Assembly: GCA_003263845.1 (NCBI GenBank) | Contig: JYJN01000070.1 | Location: 1-64,000, forward strand | Direction: 5' to 3' | Length of the DNA: 64,000 bases | Origin: Vibrio aestivus | GTDB lineage: Bacteria > Pseudomonadota > Gammaproteobacteria > Enterobacterales > Vibrionaceae | Shown: positions 30,600-39,903 of the stretch, one piece after another | Numbering within the stretch: the stretch's first letter is position 1 | Layout of the letters: the number at the start of each line of letters is the position of its first letter | Position numbers and translations under genes: made by a program | The notes under the pieces: generated by a model | The model's input: the letters and a program-made list of their open reading frames with translations, nothing else | What the model was told of the DNA's origin: nothing | Database searches by the model: none

Positions 30600-30739
30600 G
30601 ATATGACATTGTCATTGGAATGCTATTCCTCATGCCACCTTGTTATCAATTAAACTACACTGATTGGCGCTAAGCTAAGCTATGATTGACATCGACCGTA
30701 ACTAAGGCGTTTTTTTTTCATGCTTCCGGTGCTTTGATT

Positions 30740-30890
30740 CCACTTGATCATCGATCCGTCAAATGATCATTTTGATTGATATTCATGCGAGCCCTTTATA
30801 GGCATAAATTACCTTGATCATTGTTCCTATTTGCTACTTTTCCCATGAAAGCATGATCAAGTAATCTCCCTTGATCATCGTTCCTAAATT
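30740..30890. repeat. rctA-like control region with inverted 12-mers
   Basis: Five ATGATCA or TGATCAT cores at about 30744, 30763, 30814, 30853 and 30871. CCTTGATCATTGTTCCTA (30812) and CCTTGATCATCGTTCCTA (30869) are near-identical direct repeats. In V. cholerae this flank (rctA) is transcribed but not translated and limits initiation. I see no ORF here either. I could not identify the 39-mer sites by eye. Confidence 0.6.
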
Positions 30891-31085
30891 GAGTGACAGC
30901 TAACTGACTTTACATTGGGCTGAACTAGCGATGACAAAATTTTCATTTTGGATGATAGTTTTGATGAAGTTGATTGGTTGCCATTGAAAAGTGCTGGATT
31001 GGCCTGTTTTCTATATCAGAAATGCACTGGCCGTAATTTATCGGCTTTTCATAATCGTTCCGGAAGTTTTTCATTTTTCTTTCTT

Positions 31086-31100
31086 ATTTACAATGTAAAT
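31086..31100. other. parS2-like centromere site 3 (upstream of parA2)
   Basis: ATTTACAATGTAAAT, a perfect inverted repeat matching the Vibrio parS2 consensus TTTACANTGTAAA. It sits about 210 bp before parA2. Confidence 0.85.
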
Positions 31101-31309
31101 AAGTGATGCTGTAACACTTTTAATCTGAAAGGTTTTTTAAGGCCAAACCAACATATAGAAACGGTTAATTATTGACTATTTCATCAAATGGCATGTAATT
31201 TTTCTATTTATTGTGATTAGAATCAAAAAGTGTATGTTCACCTTTTTATTGTCTTGGTTGTTATTTGCTGTACAATTAGTTCAGTCATTAAATTGAATGG
31301 AATTTGGCA

Positions 31310-32527
31310 ATGAAAAGAGAACAGACGATAGAGAACCTCTACCAGCTCGCCGAACAAACGCAACAAGTTCAAGCCGATCGTATTGAGATCGTATTAGAAG
31401 AAAGAAGTGATGAACATTTCCCGCCAATGTCTAAAGCATTGATGGAGACTCGCTCTGGTTTAACTCGCAGAAAGCTTGATGATGCCATCAGCAAGTTGGA
31501 AGAAGCAGGGCACCAGTTTACAAAGAACAATGCGAATCACTATTCTATTTCATTAACAGAAGCACACATGTTGATGGATGCAGCTGGCGTTCCCAAGTTC
31601 CACCAGCGTAAGAAAAATGGTGACAACAAACCGTGGATTATCAATGTACAAAACCAGAAGGGTGGTACAGGTAAGTCGATGTCTGCGGTTCACCTTGCCG
31701 CTTGTTTAGCCCTTAATCTAGACAAACGCTACCGTATTTGTCTTATCGATTTAGACCCTCAAGGTTCTTTGCGTCTGTTTTTGAACCCGCAAATCAGTGT
31801 TTCTGAGCATGACAGCATTTATTCCGCTGTCGATATTATGCTGGATAACGTTCCAGAAGGGACACAGGTTGATAAAGAGTTCCTGCATAAGAATGTTATG
31901 CTTCCAACGCAATACCCGAACTTAAAAACAGTATCTGCATTCCCTGAAGATGCGATGTTTAACGCGGAAGCCTGGCAGCATTTATCTCAGAACCAGTCTC
32001 TGGATATTGTAAAACTGCTGAAAGAGAAGCTGATTGATAAGATTGCCGATGACTTTGATGTCATCATGATTGATACCGGACCACACGTTGATCCATTAGT
32101 ATGGAATGCGATGTATGCATCAAATGCGTTACTTATTCCGTGTGCGGCAAAGCGCTTGGACTGGGCATCAACGGTTAACTTCTTCCAACACTTGCCAACA
32201 GTGTATGAGATGTTCCCTGAAGACTGGAAGGGCTTAGAGTTTGTTCGTCTAATGCCAACCATGTTCGAAGATGACAACAAAAAGCAGGTATCGGTACTGA
32301 CAGAAATGAACTACCTGTTGGGTGATCAAGTGATGATGGCCACGATTCCTCGCAGCCGAGCGTTTGAAACGTGTGCAGATACCTACAGTACAGTGTTCGA
32401 CTTAACCACTGGCGACTTTGAGGGTGGTAAGAAAACGTTGGCAACCGCGCAAGATGCCGTTCAGAAAAGTGCGCTAGAGTTAGAGCGTGTGCTACACAGT
32501 AATTGGTCTTCACTTAATCAGGGGTAA
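31310..32527 (+). CDS. parA: Chromosome II partition ATPase ParA2
   Basis: Walker-type ParA that separates the two copies of the second chromosome. It has an extended N-terminal winged-helix domain (LMETRSGLTRRKLDDAISKL) and the deviant Walker A motif QNQKGGTGKSMSAVHLA, then LIDLDPQGSL and VIMIDTGPHVDPL. Starting at the ATG at 31310 it is 405 aa, the V. cholerae ParA2 length; a TTG two codons upstream is less likely. Plasmid-type (P1 ParA-like) rather than the small chromosomal ParA. Co-transcribed with parB2, seven bases apart. Confidence 0.96.
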   Translation: MKREQTIENLYQLAEQTQQVQADRIEIVLEERSDEHFPPMSKALMETRSGLTRRKLDDAISKLEEAGHQFTKNNANHYSISLTEAHMLMDAAGVPKFHQRKKNGDNKPWIINVQNQKGGTGKSMSAVHLAACLALNLDKRYRICLIDLDPQGSLRLFLNPQISVSEHDSIYSAVDIMLDNVPEGTQVDKEFLHKNVMLPTQYPNLKTVSAFPEDAMFNAEAWQHLSQNQSLDIVKLLKEKLIDKIADDFDVIMIDTGPHVDPLVWNAMYASNALLIPCAAKRLDWASTVNFFQHLPTVYEMFPEDWKGLEFVRLMPTMFEDDNKKQVSVLTEMNYLLGDQVMMATIPRSRAFETCADTYSTVFDLTTGDFEGGKKTLATAQDAVQKSALELERVLHSNWSSLNQG

Positions 32528-32534
32528 TCGATAA

Positions 32535-33506
32535 ATGGCAATTAAAACATCTGATCTAAATGCAAAGCTATTTGGTAAAGCAAACAAGCGCCGTGCAACG
32601 ACACCTCAAGAAGCCCAAACTGCGGCTAAAGAGCAAGCGCAGGTAATTGAACTGGCGGTGGCAGGTGAAGACTTGGTTTCATTCGAGCTAGTTCGAATTC
32701 CGGCGGATAAAGTGGAGTCGGAGACGGTTGTGTTTGCAGAAAATGCACGTGAACAATCATTCTTAAATGAGCACGCGCTTTCTGACGTTCTGACAACGTT
32801 AAAAGAGCGCGGTCAGCAATACCCAGCGGTAGGTCGTCGCAATGCCAGTGGTACGATTGAAGTACTCGATGGTAGCCGTCGTCGTATGTCTTGTATTCTG
32901 GCTGGAAAAGAGTTCCTTATCTATGTTGCCGAAGACATTAACGGTGAGCACGCTAAGTTCCTTTCTGATGTCGCGAACGCGCATAAACCGCTTTCTCTGT
33001 ACGAGAAGGGTAAAGAGATGCAAGCGAAGTTAGACAGTGGTGAAGCCGAAGATCAAAAGGCATTGGCGAAGATTTTTCAATGCAGCGAAGCGCTAGTCAG
33101 TGGTGCGCTAAAGGCGGCATCACTGCCTTTAGAATTACTTCAAGCGTATCCAAATGTCGCAGATTTAGGTCGTCCAACCATCGTAAAATTGCACAAACAG
33201 TTCAATGAATTGAGCGATGAGAACAAAGCTAAGTTGCTAGAAAAGTGCCAGTCTGATGAAGGTTTTGTTTGGCAGCGCAGTTCGGCACAAGGTGTAGCTC
33301 GCTTGACTAAGGAAGTTTCTGAGAGCATTGAGGAGTGGATTGCTCAGCTTGCTCCACGTAAAACAGCTGCGGCAAGCAAGGTTGATCTTGTTAAAGGACG
33401 CGCAACCTACACACGTAAGGGCGCTAACTTAGCACTTAACCTTAAGAAGGTTGACGACACAACGATGGACGAAATTCTGAAGTTTATCGAAGGTAAGTTG
33501 AAGTAA
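32535..33506 (+). CDS. parB: Chromosome II partition protein ParB2
   Basis: Binds parS2 sites and is moved by ParA2. A 323-aa ParB/Spo0J-type protein: ENAREQSFLNEHALSDVLTTL and a ParB-N box-II-like GTIEVLDGSRRRMSCILAG, then the helix-turn-helix ALAKIFQCSEALVSGALKAASLP. Frame intact. Ends just before a strong hairpin terminator. Confidence 0.95.
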   Translation: MAIKTSDLNAKLFGKANKRRATTPQEAQTAAKEQAQVIELAVAGEDLVSFELVRIPADKVESETVVFAENAREQSFLNEHALSDVLTTLKERGQQYPAVGRRNASGTIEVLDGSRRRMSCILAGKEFLIYVAEDINGEHAKFLSDVANAHKPLSLYEKGKEMQAKLDSGEAEDQKALAKIFQCSEALVSGALKAASLPLELLQAYPNVADLGRPTIVKLHKQFNELSDENKAKLLEKCQSDEGFVWQRSSAQGVARLTKEVSESIEEWIAQLAPRKTAAASKVDLVKGRATYTRKGANLALNLKKVDDTTMDEILKFIEGKLK

Positions 33507-33519
33507 ACTTGCTATAACA

Positions 33520-33545
33520 AAAGCCGCGTTATCGCGGCTTTTTTT
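33520..33545 (+). terminator. parAB2 terminator
   Basis: AAAAGCCGCG and CGCGGCTTTT pair around TTAT, followed by T-rich sequence (TTTTTTTG). Confidence 0.85.
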
Positions 33546-33643
33546 GTTTCACTCTTACGCTAATATCTTGGTTAAGTTAGAATCCAGACTGAATGAGAAC
33601 TTAGAGCAGCGACCTTGCTTTATTGCACAATCAAGGGCCCAAC

Positions 33644-35702
33644 ATGACCAATATAGAATCCTACCTCCATGAACTGCGTTTATGCGCGCAAGCTGCTCAT
33701 CAGCGCGTTGGTGTTGTGGTCAGTGGTGATGAAGCTTGGATCGAAGCGGTGATTGATGCCAGCCTCGCCACGCTTTCGCCTGAACCGATGAAGTTTACTG
33801 CGTTGTTAGGTAGTGTTTCTTACGCACAGCTTAATGGTGTTCACTATCGAAAAGGCGATCAATTGCTTGGGCAAGAGCTGCTCACTTTAGTTTATGACTG
33901 TCGCTCGGGGTTTGATGCCAACAGTTTTAGTGCCGCGTTGGGAGCGCTAAGAGGAGGAGGGCTGTTAGTGGTTATTGCCGAGCCGTCATCCATGCAAAAA
34001 GAACTACGCTCAAAAATGGCTCTCTCAGTCACTAAATTCACTTATTTCACTTAAGCAGCACTCAGAGCTGCCACCTTTGCCAGAGCTCGCTCCATACTCG
34101 CTTGTTGGTGAGGTAGAAGTAAGCGAGCTATCGACTCAATCTCAGCAAGCCCAAGCGATAGAGGGTATTTGCCGAGTTGTCGAAGGGCACCGAAAGCGTC
34201 CATTTGTTCTAACCGCCGATCGCGGGAGAGGAAAGAGTAGTGCGCTGGGCATGGCCGTGGCCAAATTGATGTCCAAGCGTGAACTAGATGTCATAGTCAC
34301 GGCACCGCTGCTTCGTTCGGTAGCCCCTGTATTTGAGTGGGTTGCGAAAGGGTTTCCTGAACTCAAAGGCGGTAAAGGTGACTATCGGGCGCAAGGTCGA
34401 CGTATTCGATTTATGGCGCCAGATGAGCTCATTCGAGAGCAGCCAAGTTGTGATCTGCTATTGGTTGATGAAGCGGCGGCGATTCCCATTCCTATGCTAA
34501 AGCGACTCGTAGAGCATTACCATCGTCTAGTTTTCTCAACCACAGTACATGGTTACGAAGGCTCTGGTCGCGGTTTTACGCTTAAGTTCTTAAGTTGGCT
34601 TAATCACGCACGACCAAGTGGAAAATCTCTACATATCGATGAACCTATTCGCTGGGCTAAAGGGGACAAGTTAGAACAGTGGATGTATCAAACCTTCTTG
34701 TTGGATTTTAATATCTCTGAATCGCTGTCAGTCGACAATATAGAAGGCCTTCAGCTGGAACACCTGAGCAAATCGCGTTTGTTTCAATTCCCAAGCGAAC
34801 TTGCGCAGTGTTTCGCTTTGTTGGTTAATGCGCATTATCAAACTGCGCCTAGTGACCTCATGCTGATGCTTGAATCGGAGCAAGTGCAAGTCTATGCCAT
34901 GATGGACAACCAACAGTGTATTGGTTGTATTTTAGCTGTTGAAGAGGGTGGTTTAGATACCGAATTGGTAGACAGCATTCAACTAGGTAAACGTCGCCCT
35001 AAAGGTCATTTGGTCGCAACATCTATTACCAGTCACTACATGGAGCACGCTGCAGCGACAGAGAAAAGCTTACGCGTAATGCGTATCGCCGTGCATCCAA
35101 GTCTGCAAGGGCAAGGTATTGGCTCCATCATGCTTGGTCAATTGAAAGAGATTGGCGGTTATTCGTATTTGTCGACCAGTTTTGGTGCAACTCATGAACT
35201 CGTGGATTTCTGGCTCAAGAATGAGTTTGTTCCGATTAGGCTAGGAACGCAAAGAGATAAGTCTAGCGGGACTTACTCTGTGGTGATGGTCAACAGCAAA
35301 ACTCGCACTTGGGTTGAAACAGTCAATCATCTCTTTTATCAGGGTTGGCTTTCTACCTTACGGGATCTGCACAATGAAACTGAACCTAAATTAGTTCGTT
35401 CTTTATGGCCCGAAGTTTCTATCACTCAGTGCCCGGCGAGCATGCTCATGGCGTTGAGAAGTTATGCCCAAGGTGGAAGCAACTACGAAGCGATCCTACC
35501 TTGGTTGAGATTGTACCTACACAGTTTAGGGAAAGGAGAGTTTAGGTCTTTGTCTGATTTGATGGTTCGCAAGGTTGTTCAAGACGCTGCTTGGGCTCGG
35601 TGTGCCAGCGAACTTGGTTTTTCTGGTCGTAAAGCCATGGAAAAACAATTGAGAGATGAACTATTAAATCTAGCGGATTTACACTGTAAAGGCGGCGAGT
35701 AA
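33644..35702 (+). CDS. tmcA: tRNA(Met) cytidine acetyltransferase TmcA (one frameshift)
   Basis: Acetylates the wobble cytidine of elongator tRNA-Met using acetyl-CoA and ATP. Domains: N-terminal DUF1726 region, an RNA-helicase-like ATPase with Walker A TADRGRGKSSALG and Walker B LLLVDEAAAIPIP, then a GNAT domain with RIAVHPSLQGQGIGS and a C-terminal tRNA-binding part. An extra A in the run at 34012-34016 breaks the frame. Removing it gives 685 aa, the family length. ATG at 33644 preceded by AAGGGC. The gene ends on one parS2-like site and is followed at once by another. Confidence 0.92.
35677..35691. other. parS2-like centromere site 4 (inside tmcA end)
   Basis: ATTTACACTGTAAAG, perfect TTTACANTGTAAA. 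It codes for the last residues of TmcA (DLHCKGG). Confidence 0.85.
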
Positions 35703-35716
35703 TTTACACTGTAAAA
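35702..35716. other. parS2-like centromere site 5
   Basis: ATTTACACTGTAAAA, perfect consensus, 25 bp (centre to centre) from site 4. Confidence 0.85.
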
Positions 35717-36032
35717 CCCCCGCCTGTGAGTTATAGAGTCAGAAAACTATATTTCATTTAGTTCTATAGCATAGCAACAATGCAGCCGATATATTCCTCA
35801 CCCATAAGTGCTAGAAAGTCGAAACGGCACAAAAAAAATGGAAATAATTGTCAGCCAAATACCCATACATTAAATGTATGAATTCCCTAAACTAACTGAC
35901 TAAATGCTCAGCGATATTCTTGGTCCATATCTACTCCTAACGTTCTGAACTCATTTGCTTATTGATTATTTGTTCCTACACTCAATTTAAGCGTCAGGCT
36001 TAGTGCTAATTTGAGAATAAAGAATATTTAAC
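35717..36032. other. Promoter region of the chemosensory operon
   Basis: About 315 AT-rich bases. An inverted repeat CATACATTAAATGTATG lies near 35863-35880. No gene seen; the operon promoter should be here. Confidence 0.5.
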
Positions 36033-36296
36033 ATGAGTTACTTACTGAATGAAAACTTAGACATATCAACAGTGCTTGAAGCTACCAACCAATATAAAAA
36101 TTGGGTTTCCGAAGCTTCTCAGGCATTGCTCGTCGACGGCTCTCAAGTAGGTAAAACAGATGCAGCAGGTATTCAGGCTTTAGCGTCGCTGTTTAACAGT
36201 GCACAAAACAGTAACGTCAACATTGAGTTGGTTAATGCCACACCAACTTTGGAAGAAGCGATTCGCGTACTAGGCCTTCAACGTCTTATCAAATAA
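36033..36296 (+). CDS. STAS-domain protein of the chemosensory operon
   Basis: An 87-aa single STAS domain. The usual phosphorylation loop DSSG is TDAAG here (QVGKTDAAGIQALASLF), so the conserved Ser is replaced by Ala and phosphoregulation by a kinase is not expected. First gene of the operon, close to cheY. Similar lone STAS proteins open several Che operons. The role is not established. Confidence 0.8.
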   Translation: MSYLLNENLDISTVLEATNQYKNWVSEASQALLVDGSQVGKTDAAGIQALASLFNSAQNSNVNIELVNATPTLEEAIRVLGLQRLIK

Positions 36297-36323
36297 AACA
36301 CTGGATGTTTGAAGAGGTTCATG

Positions 36324-36683
36324 ATGACAAAGATTCTCGCGGTCGATGATTCGATTTCTATTCGCCAAATGGTGAGCCACACCTTGAAGGATGCAGGTTA
36401 TCAAGTTGAGACTGCCAACGATGGCAGGGACGCGCTTAATAAGGCGCAAGCGACTCAGTTCGATGTTGTTATCTCCGATGTGAATATGCCCGTTATGGGC
36501 GGCTTTGACTTTGTTAAAGCAATACGTGGTACGCCTCAGTACAAATTCATCCCAATCTTAATGTTAACCACCGAAACCAGCACCGAGAAGAAACAGCAAG
36601 GGAAGCAGGCTGGTGCTACGGGGTGGTTAGTCAAACCCTTTAATCCCGAGACTCTATTGAAAACGTTGAAGCGCGTTATCTAA
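36324..36683 (+). CDS. cheY: Chemotaxis response regulator CheY
   Basis: A 119-aa single-domain receiver. Acidic pair in ILAVDDSISIR, phospho-acceptor Asp in VVISDVNMPVMGG, Thr in ILMLTTETS, Lys in WLVKPFNPE. Takes phosphate from CheA. Start MTKILAVDD chosen at 36324; an ATG at 36321 is equally possible, and GAGG lies just upstream. Whether it controls flagella cannot be told from sequence. Confidence 0.92.
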   Translation: MTKILAVDDSISIRQMVSHTLKDAGYQVETANDGRDALNKAQATQFDVVISDVNMPVMGGFDFVKAIRGTPQYKFIPILMLTTETSTEKKQQGKQAGATGWLVKPFNPETLLKTLKRVI

Positions 36684-36741
36684 CCTAGCGCGATAACAAT
36701 TTTCGGCGGCTGCCTTAGTCGCCAATAAGGGGGAGGGAAGC

Positions 36742-38892
36742 ATGGCGTTAGACATGGAACAGCTTCGTAAAATGTTTTACGAAGAGTGTCGTGAAAATTT
36801 AGAAGAGTTTGAGTCAGTTTTGCTAGAACTCGACCCAAATGATGTCGACACAGAAACCATTAATACTATTTTCAGAGCGGCGCACTCCATAAAAGGAGGG
36901 GCGGCGACATTCAATCTATTCGATATTTCTGAATTCACTCATTCGGTAGAAGCTTATCTAGATTTGGTGCGTAACGGCGAATTGTCGCTCACTCAACAAA
37001 GTATTGATGTCATGCTCCAAAGTGGCGATTGCATCTCTAACCTGCTTGAGGGGCATGAATCTGGCAAAGAGGTGGATGCCAGCTTACAAGAATCTGTCGG
37101 CTACAAGCTCAAAGCATTACTGAACGAATTGACTGAAGTTAACGGAGAAGCTGCCACCGAGCCGTTAGAAGCCCAACCTGAAGAAATCGAACCTTCTTCT
37201 TTCCACTGGCTAGTTACCTTCAAACCGCATGCCGAAATGTTTTTCAGCGGTAATGATCCGCTAAGGATTCTTCGTGAACTGATTGAACTTGATGACAGCC
37301 ATAGCATTGAGGCGAACGTCGATAACCTTCCCGATATTCAGGAAATTGAAGCTGAACTCTCTTATTTATCTTGGGAGGTGAGGGTTTCGGGAGAAACACC
37401 GGAAGACGACATTCGCGAAATTTTTGAGTGGGTTGAAGATGAATGTGACCTAACGTTAGAAAAAGTGTCTCAGCCAGCGAGTTCCGAAAGTGAAACGGTG
37501 ACGAACGATATTCAAGCCGAATCTAGCATCGAACCTTCAGAGCGAGAGTTAGTGGATATTGACTCCACTTTGAATACATCTGATGCGGCAACTGAAGCCG
37601 CTGACAGTCAGGTAATTGAAGCCAGTAAAAATGCCACTAAAAAACCAGCTACACCGGCCAAGGCGAATAAAGCAGAGTCGAGTGTCAGTTCTATACGGGT
37701 AGACATCGATAAAGTAGATAGCCTGATTAACCTTGTTGGTGAGCTAGTGATTACCCAGTCCATGCTTACGGAAATTGGTAATGACTTTACCATTGATAAG
37801 CTTGAGAAACTTAAATCGGGTTTAGATCAGCTACTGCAAAATAGTAAAGACTTACAAGAGAATGTATTGAACATTCGTATGCTGCCCATGAGTTTTGCAT
37901 TCAGCCGCTTCCCGCGTTTGGTTCGTGACTTGTGTGGTCGTCTTGATAAAAAGGTTGAGCTGCTCATTAAGGGGGAGCAAACCGAGCTCGATAAAACCGT
38001 TTTGGAGCGCATTGTTGATCCACTCGTCCATTTAGTCCGCAATGGTATCGACCACGGGATTGAAGTGCCGCAAGTTCGGTTAGAAAGCGGTAAGCCAGAG
38101 CAGGGCATCATTGAGTTAAACGCTTACCATCAAGGTGGCGCCATTGTGATTGAAATTATCGATGATGGTGCGGGGATCGATTGCGATAAGTTGTGGGCGA
38201 AAGCGCAAGAGAAAGGTGTAGTGGATAGTCACACTCATCGCGAAGAGATGTCCGACAAACAAGTCCTCAACCTGATATTTGCCCCTGGCTTTTCCACCGC
38301 CGAACAAGTATCCGATATTTCAGGACGCGGCGTTGGTATGGATGTCGTGAAGCGAAACATTGAAGAGTTGGGTGGGCAAATAGAAGTGGAATCTGAGCTG
38401 GGCAAGGGCAGCCGATTCACTATCAATCTTCCTCTTACCCTCGCGATTCTCGACGGTCAACTCGTTCGCGTTGGCGGAGAAGTCTATGTCATTCCTCTAC
38501 TCACCATTGTCGAGTCGATTCAAATTGACCCTAAAAGCATCAAGCTAGCTTCTGGTGGGGTTGAGCTCTATCGCCTGCGTGAAGAGAACATCCCTATTCT
38601 TCGCCTGCAAGATGAATTGGAGATGGGCGAGAGTGGTTCACTTAATAAACGAATTCTCTGTTTTGTTGAAGCGGCCGGTAATCGAGTTGGTTTGCTTATT
38701 GATGAGTTGCTCGACCAGCAACAAGTCGTCATTAAAAGTCTGGAGTCAAACTACAGCAAAGTTGCGGGGATATCCGGCGCAACCATTTTGGGTGATGGGT
38801 CGGTGTCACTCATTCTTGATATTCAGGGCTTGATTACTTCTTTTACCGCGCGAGGGCAAGGAGATAACCGCAACAAGGGCATTGCTGCATAG
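36742..38892 (+). CDS. cheA: Chemotaxis histidine kinase CheA
   Basis: A 716-aa CheA. N-terminal HPt domain with the phospho-His in FRAAHSIKGGAATF, a long acidic linker and P2-like region (about residues 130-310), dimerisation domain (VDSLINLVGELVITQSMLTE), ATPase with N-box DPLVHLVRNGIDHGIE, G1 IEIIDDGAGID, G2 DISGRGVGMDVVK, and a C-terminal CheW-like domain (LAILDGQLVRVGGEVYVIPL). Strong ribosome site (GGGGGAGGGAAGC). Frame intact. Confidence 0.95.
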   Translation: MALDMEQLRKMFYEECRENLEEFESVLLELDPNDVDTETINTIFRAAHSIKGGAATFNLFDISEFTHSVEAYLDLVRNGELSLTQQSIDVMLQSGDCISNLLEGHESGKEVDASLQESVGYKLKALLNELTEVNGEAATEPLEAQPEEIEPSSFHWLVTFKPHAEMFFSGNDPLRILRELIELDDSHSIEANVDNLPDIQEIEAELSYLSWEVRVSGETPEDDIREIFEWVEDECDLTLEKVSQPASSESETVTNDIQAESSIEPSERELVDIDSTLNTSDAATEAADSQVIEASKNATKKPATPAKANKAESSVSSIRVDIDKVDSLINLVGELVITQSMLTEIGNDFTIDKLEKLKSGLDQLLQNSKDLQENVLNIRMLPMSFAFSRFPRLVRDLCGRLDKKVELLIKGEQTELDKTVLERIVDPLVHLVRNGIDHGIEVPQVRLESGKPEQGIIELNAYHQGGAIVIEIIDDGAGIDCDKLWAKAQEKGVVDSHTHREEMSDKQVLNLIFAPGFSTAEQVSDISGRGVGMDVVKRNIEELGGQIEVESELGKGSRFTINLPLTLAILDGQLVRVGGEVYVIPLLTIVESIQIDPKSIKLASGGVELYRLREENIPILRLQDELEMGESGSLNKRILCFVEAAGNRVGLLIDELLDQQQVVIKSLESNYSKVAGISGATILGDGSVSLILDIQGLITSFTARGQGDNRNKGIAA

Positions 38893-38907
38893 GAGATGGT
38901 CGAGAGT

Positions 38908-39426
38908 ATGGATATAGCAATCGCAAATACAGACAACCAACACTCTGAGCAAAAGGTGCTGAGCGAGTTAGATATTAATGAAAGTGCCGACTTCTTGAGT
39001 TTTTACCTTGCTGAAGAGCTCTATGGCGTGCCAATCAATGACGTTGAAGAGATTCGAGTTTGGGAGACGCCAACCCCTATTCCTCGCTCTCCGTCTTATG
39101 TTAAAGGTGTTATCAATCTCAGAGGTATGGTCGTGCCCATCATCGATCTTCGTCTTCGTTTTGCTGTTGGTGAGGCCAATTACTTGCCAACAACTGTTGT
39201 TCTGGTTTTGCACTGTTACAACCAAGACAAGGAGCGCTTGATGGGGTTAGTGGTTGATGCAATGAGTGATGTTATTGCACAAGGTGATAGTGAGCTATTT
39301 CCTGCGGTAGGAGAGTCATTGGTTACCTCTTACTTACAAGGTGTCATGAATGTCGGCAGTGAAGTGATGTCACTGATTGATACCGAAGAGCTGCTCAATA
39401 TCGAACGCATACTGAGGGGAGAGTAG
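38908..39426 (+). CDS. cheW: Chemotaxis coupling protein CheW (first copy)
   Basis: A 172-aa CheW that links receptors to CheA. FYLAEELYGVPINDVEEIRV, VKGVINLRGMVVPIIDLRLRF and VVDAMSDVI are canonical. I start at the ATG at 38908; the ATG at 38896 directly abuts the GGAG motif and is too close to it. Followed after three bases by the second copy. Confidence 0.92.
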   Translation: MDIAIANTDNQHSEQKVLSELDINESADFLSFYLAEELYGVPINDVEEIRVWETPTPIPRSPSYVKGVINLRGMVVPIIDLRLRFAVGEANYLPTTVVLVLHCYNQDKERLMGLVVDAMSDVIAQGDSELFPAVGESLVTSYLQGVMNVGSEVMSLIDTEELLNIERILRGE

Positions 39427-39429
39427 AGA

Positions 39430-39894
39430 ATGGCTGCCCAAGAATTTTTGAGTTTCATTTTGAATGACGAAGAGTATGGCGTATCTATTCTAGATGTACG
39501 TGAAGTGCGTGGCTGGAGCGAGATACGAGTCATCCCCAATTCACCTGATTACTTGAAAGGTGTGCTAGAGATCCGCGGAGAATACGTGCCTATTGTTGAT
39601 TTACGTATGCGTTTTAACTTAACGCCAGCGGAGATCGGTGCCACTACCGTTGTGATAGTACTCAACAGTGAAGAGAAGCATCCACTGGGAATTATTGTTG
39701 ATGGCGTATCGGAAGTGTACGCCTTAATGGAAAACGAAATAAAGTCTGCACCACATATGTCACTAACCGTCGATGACAGTTATATAAAAGGCATAGCCTC
39801 TGTAGAGAGCGGACATCTAATACTAATAAACCTAGAAGCTCTTTTTGATGTAGCAGAGCTAAATCGAACAACTACAGAAGAAACGCTGGTCTAG
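39430..39894 (+). CDS. Chemotaxis coupling protein CheW (second copy)
   Basis: A 154-aa CheW-domain protein: FILNDEEYGVSILDVREVRGW, LKGVLEIRGEYVPIVDLRMRF, IIVDGVSEVYALM. More distant from the first copy than a recent duplication would be. Two CheW genes in tandem are typical of this class of operon (V. cholerae cluster III has two). Ribosome site GGGGAG upstream. Confidence 0.92.
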   Translation: MAAQEFLSFILNDEEYGVSILDVREVRGWSEIRVIPNSPDYLKGVLEIRGEYVPIVDLRMRFNLTPAEIGATTVVIVLNSEEKHPLGIIVDGVSEVYALMENEIKSAPHMSLTVDDSYIKGIASVESGHLILINLEALFDVAELNRTTTEETLV

Positions 39895-39903
39895 AGGTGA
39901 ACT

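Larger units (their letters stand above)
30046..31309. other. oriCII, origin of replication of the second chromosome
   Basis: About 1.26 kb without genes between divergent rctB and parA2. Order from rctB: AT-rich stretch with GATC-rich repeats (30085-30200), six phased ATGATCA iterons (30258-30378), a perfect DnaA box (30394-30402), single iterons at 30472 and 30593, then the rctA-like control region (30740-30885) with five more in mixed orientation, a parS2-like site and the parA2 promoter. This arrangement matches the V. cholerae origin. Extents of the minimal origin are inferred. Confidence 0.9.
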
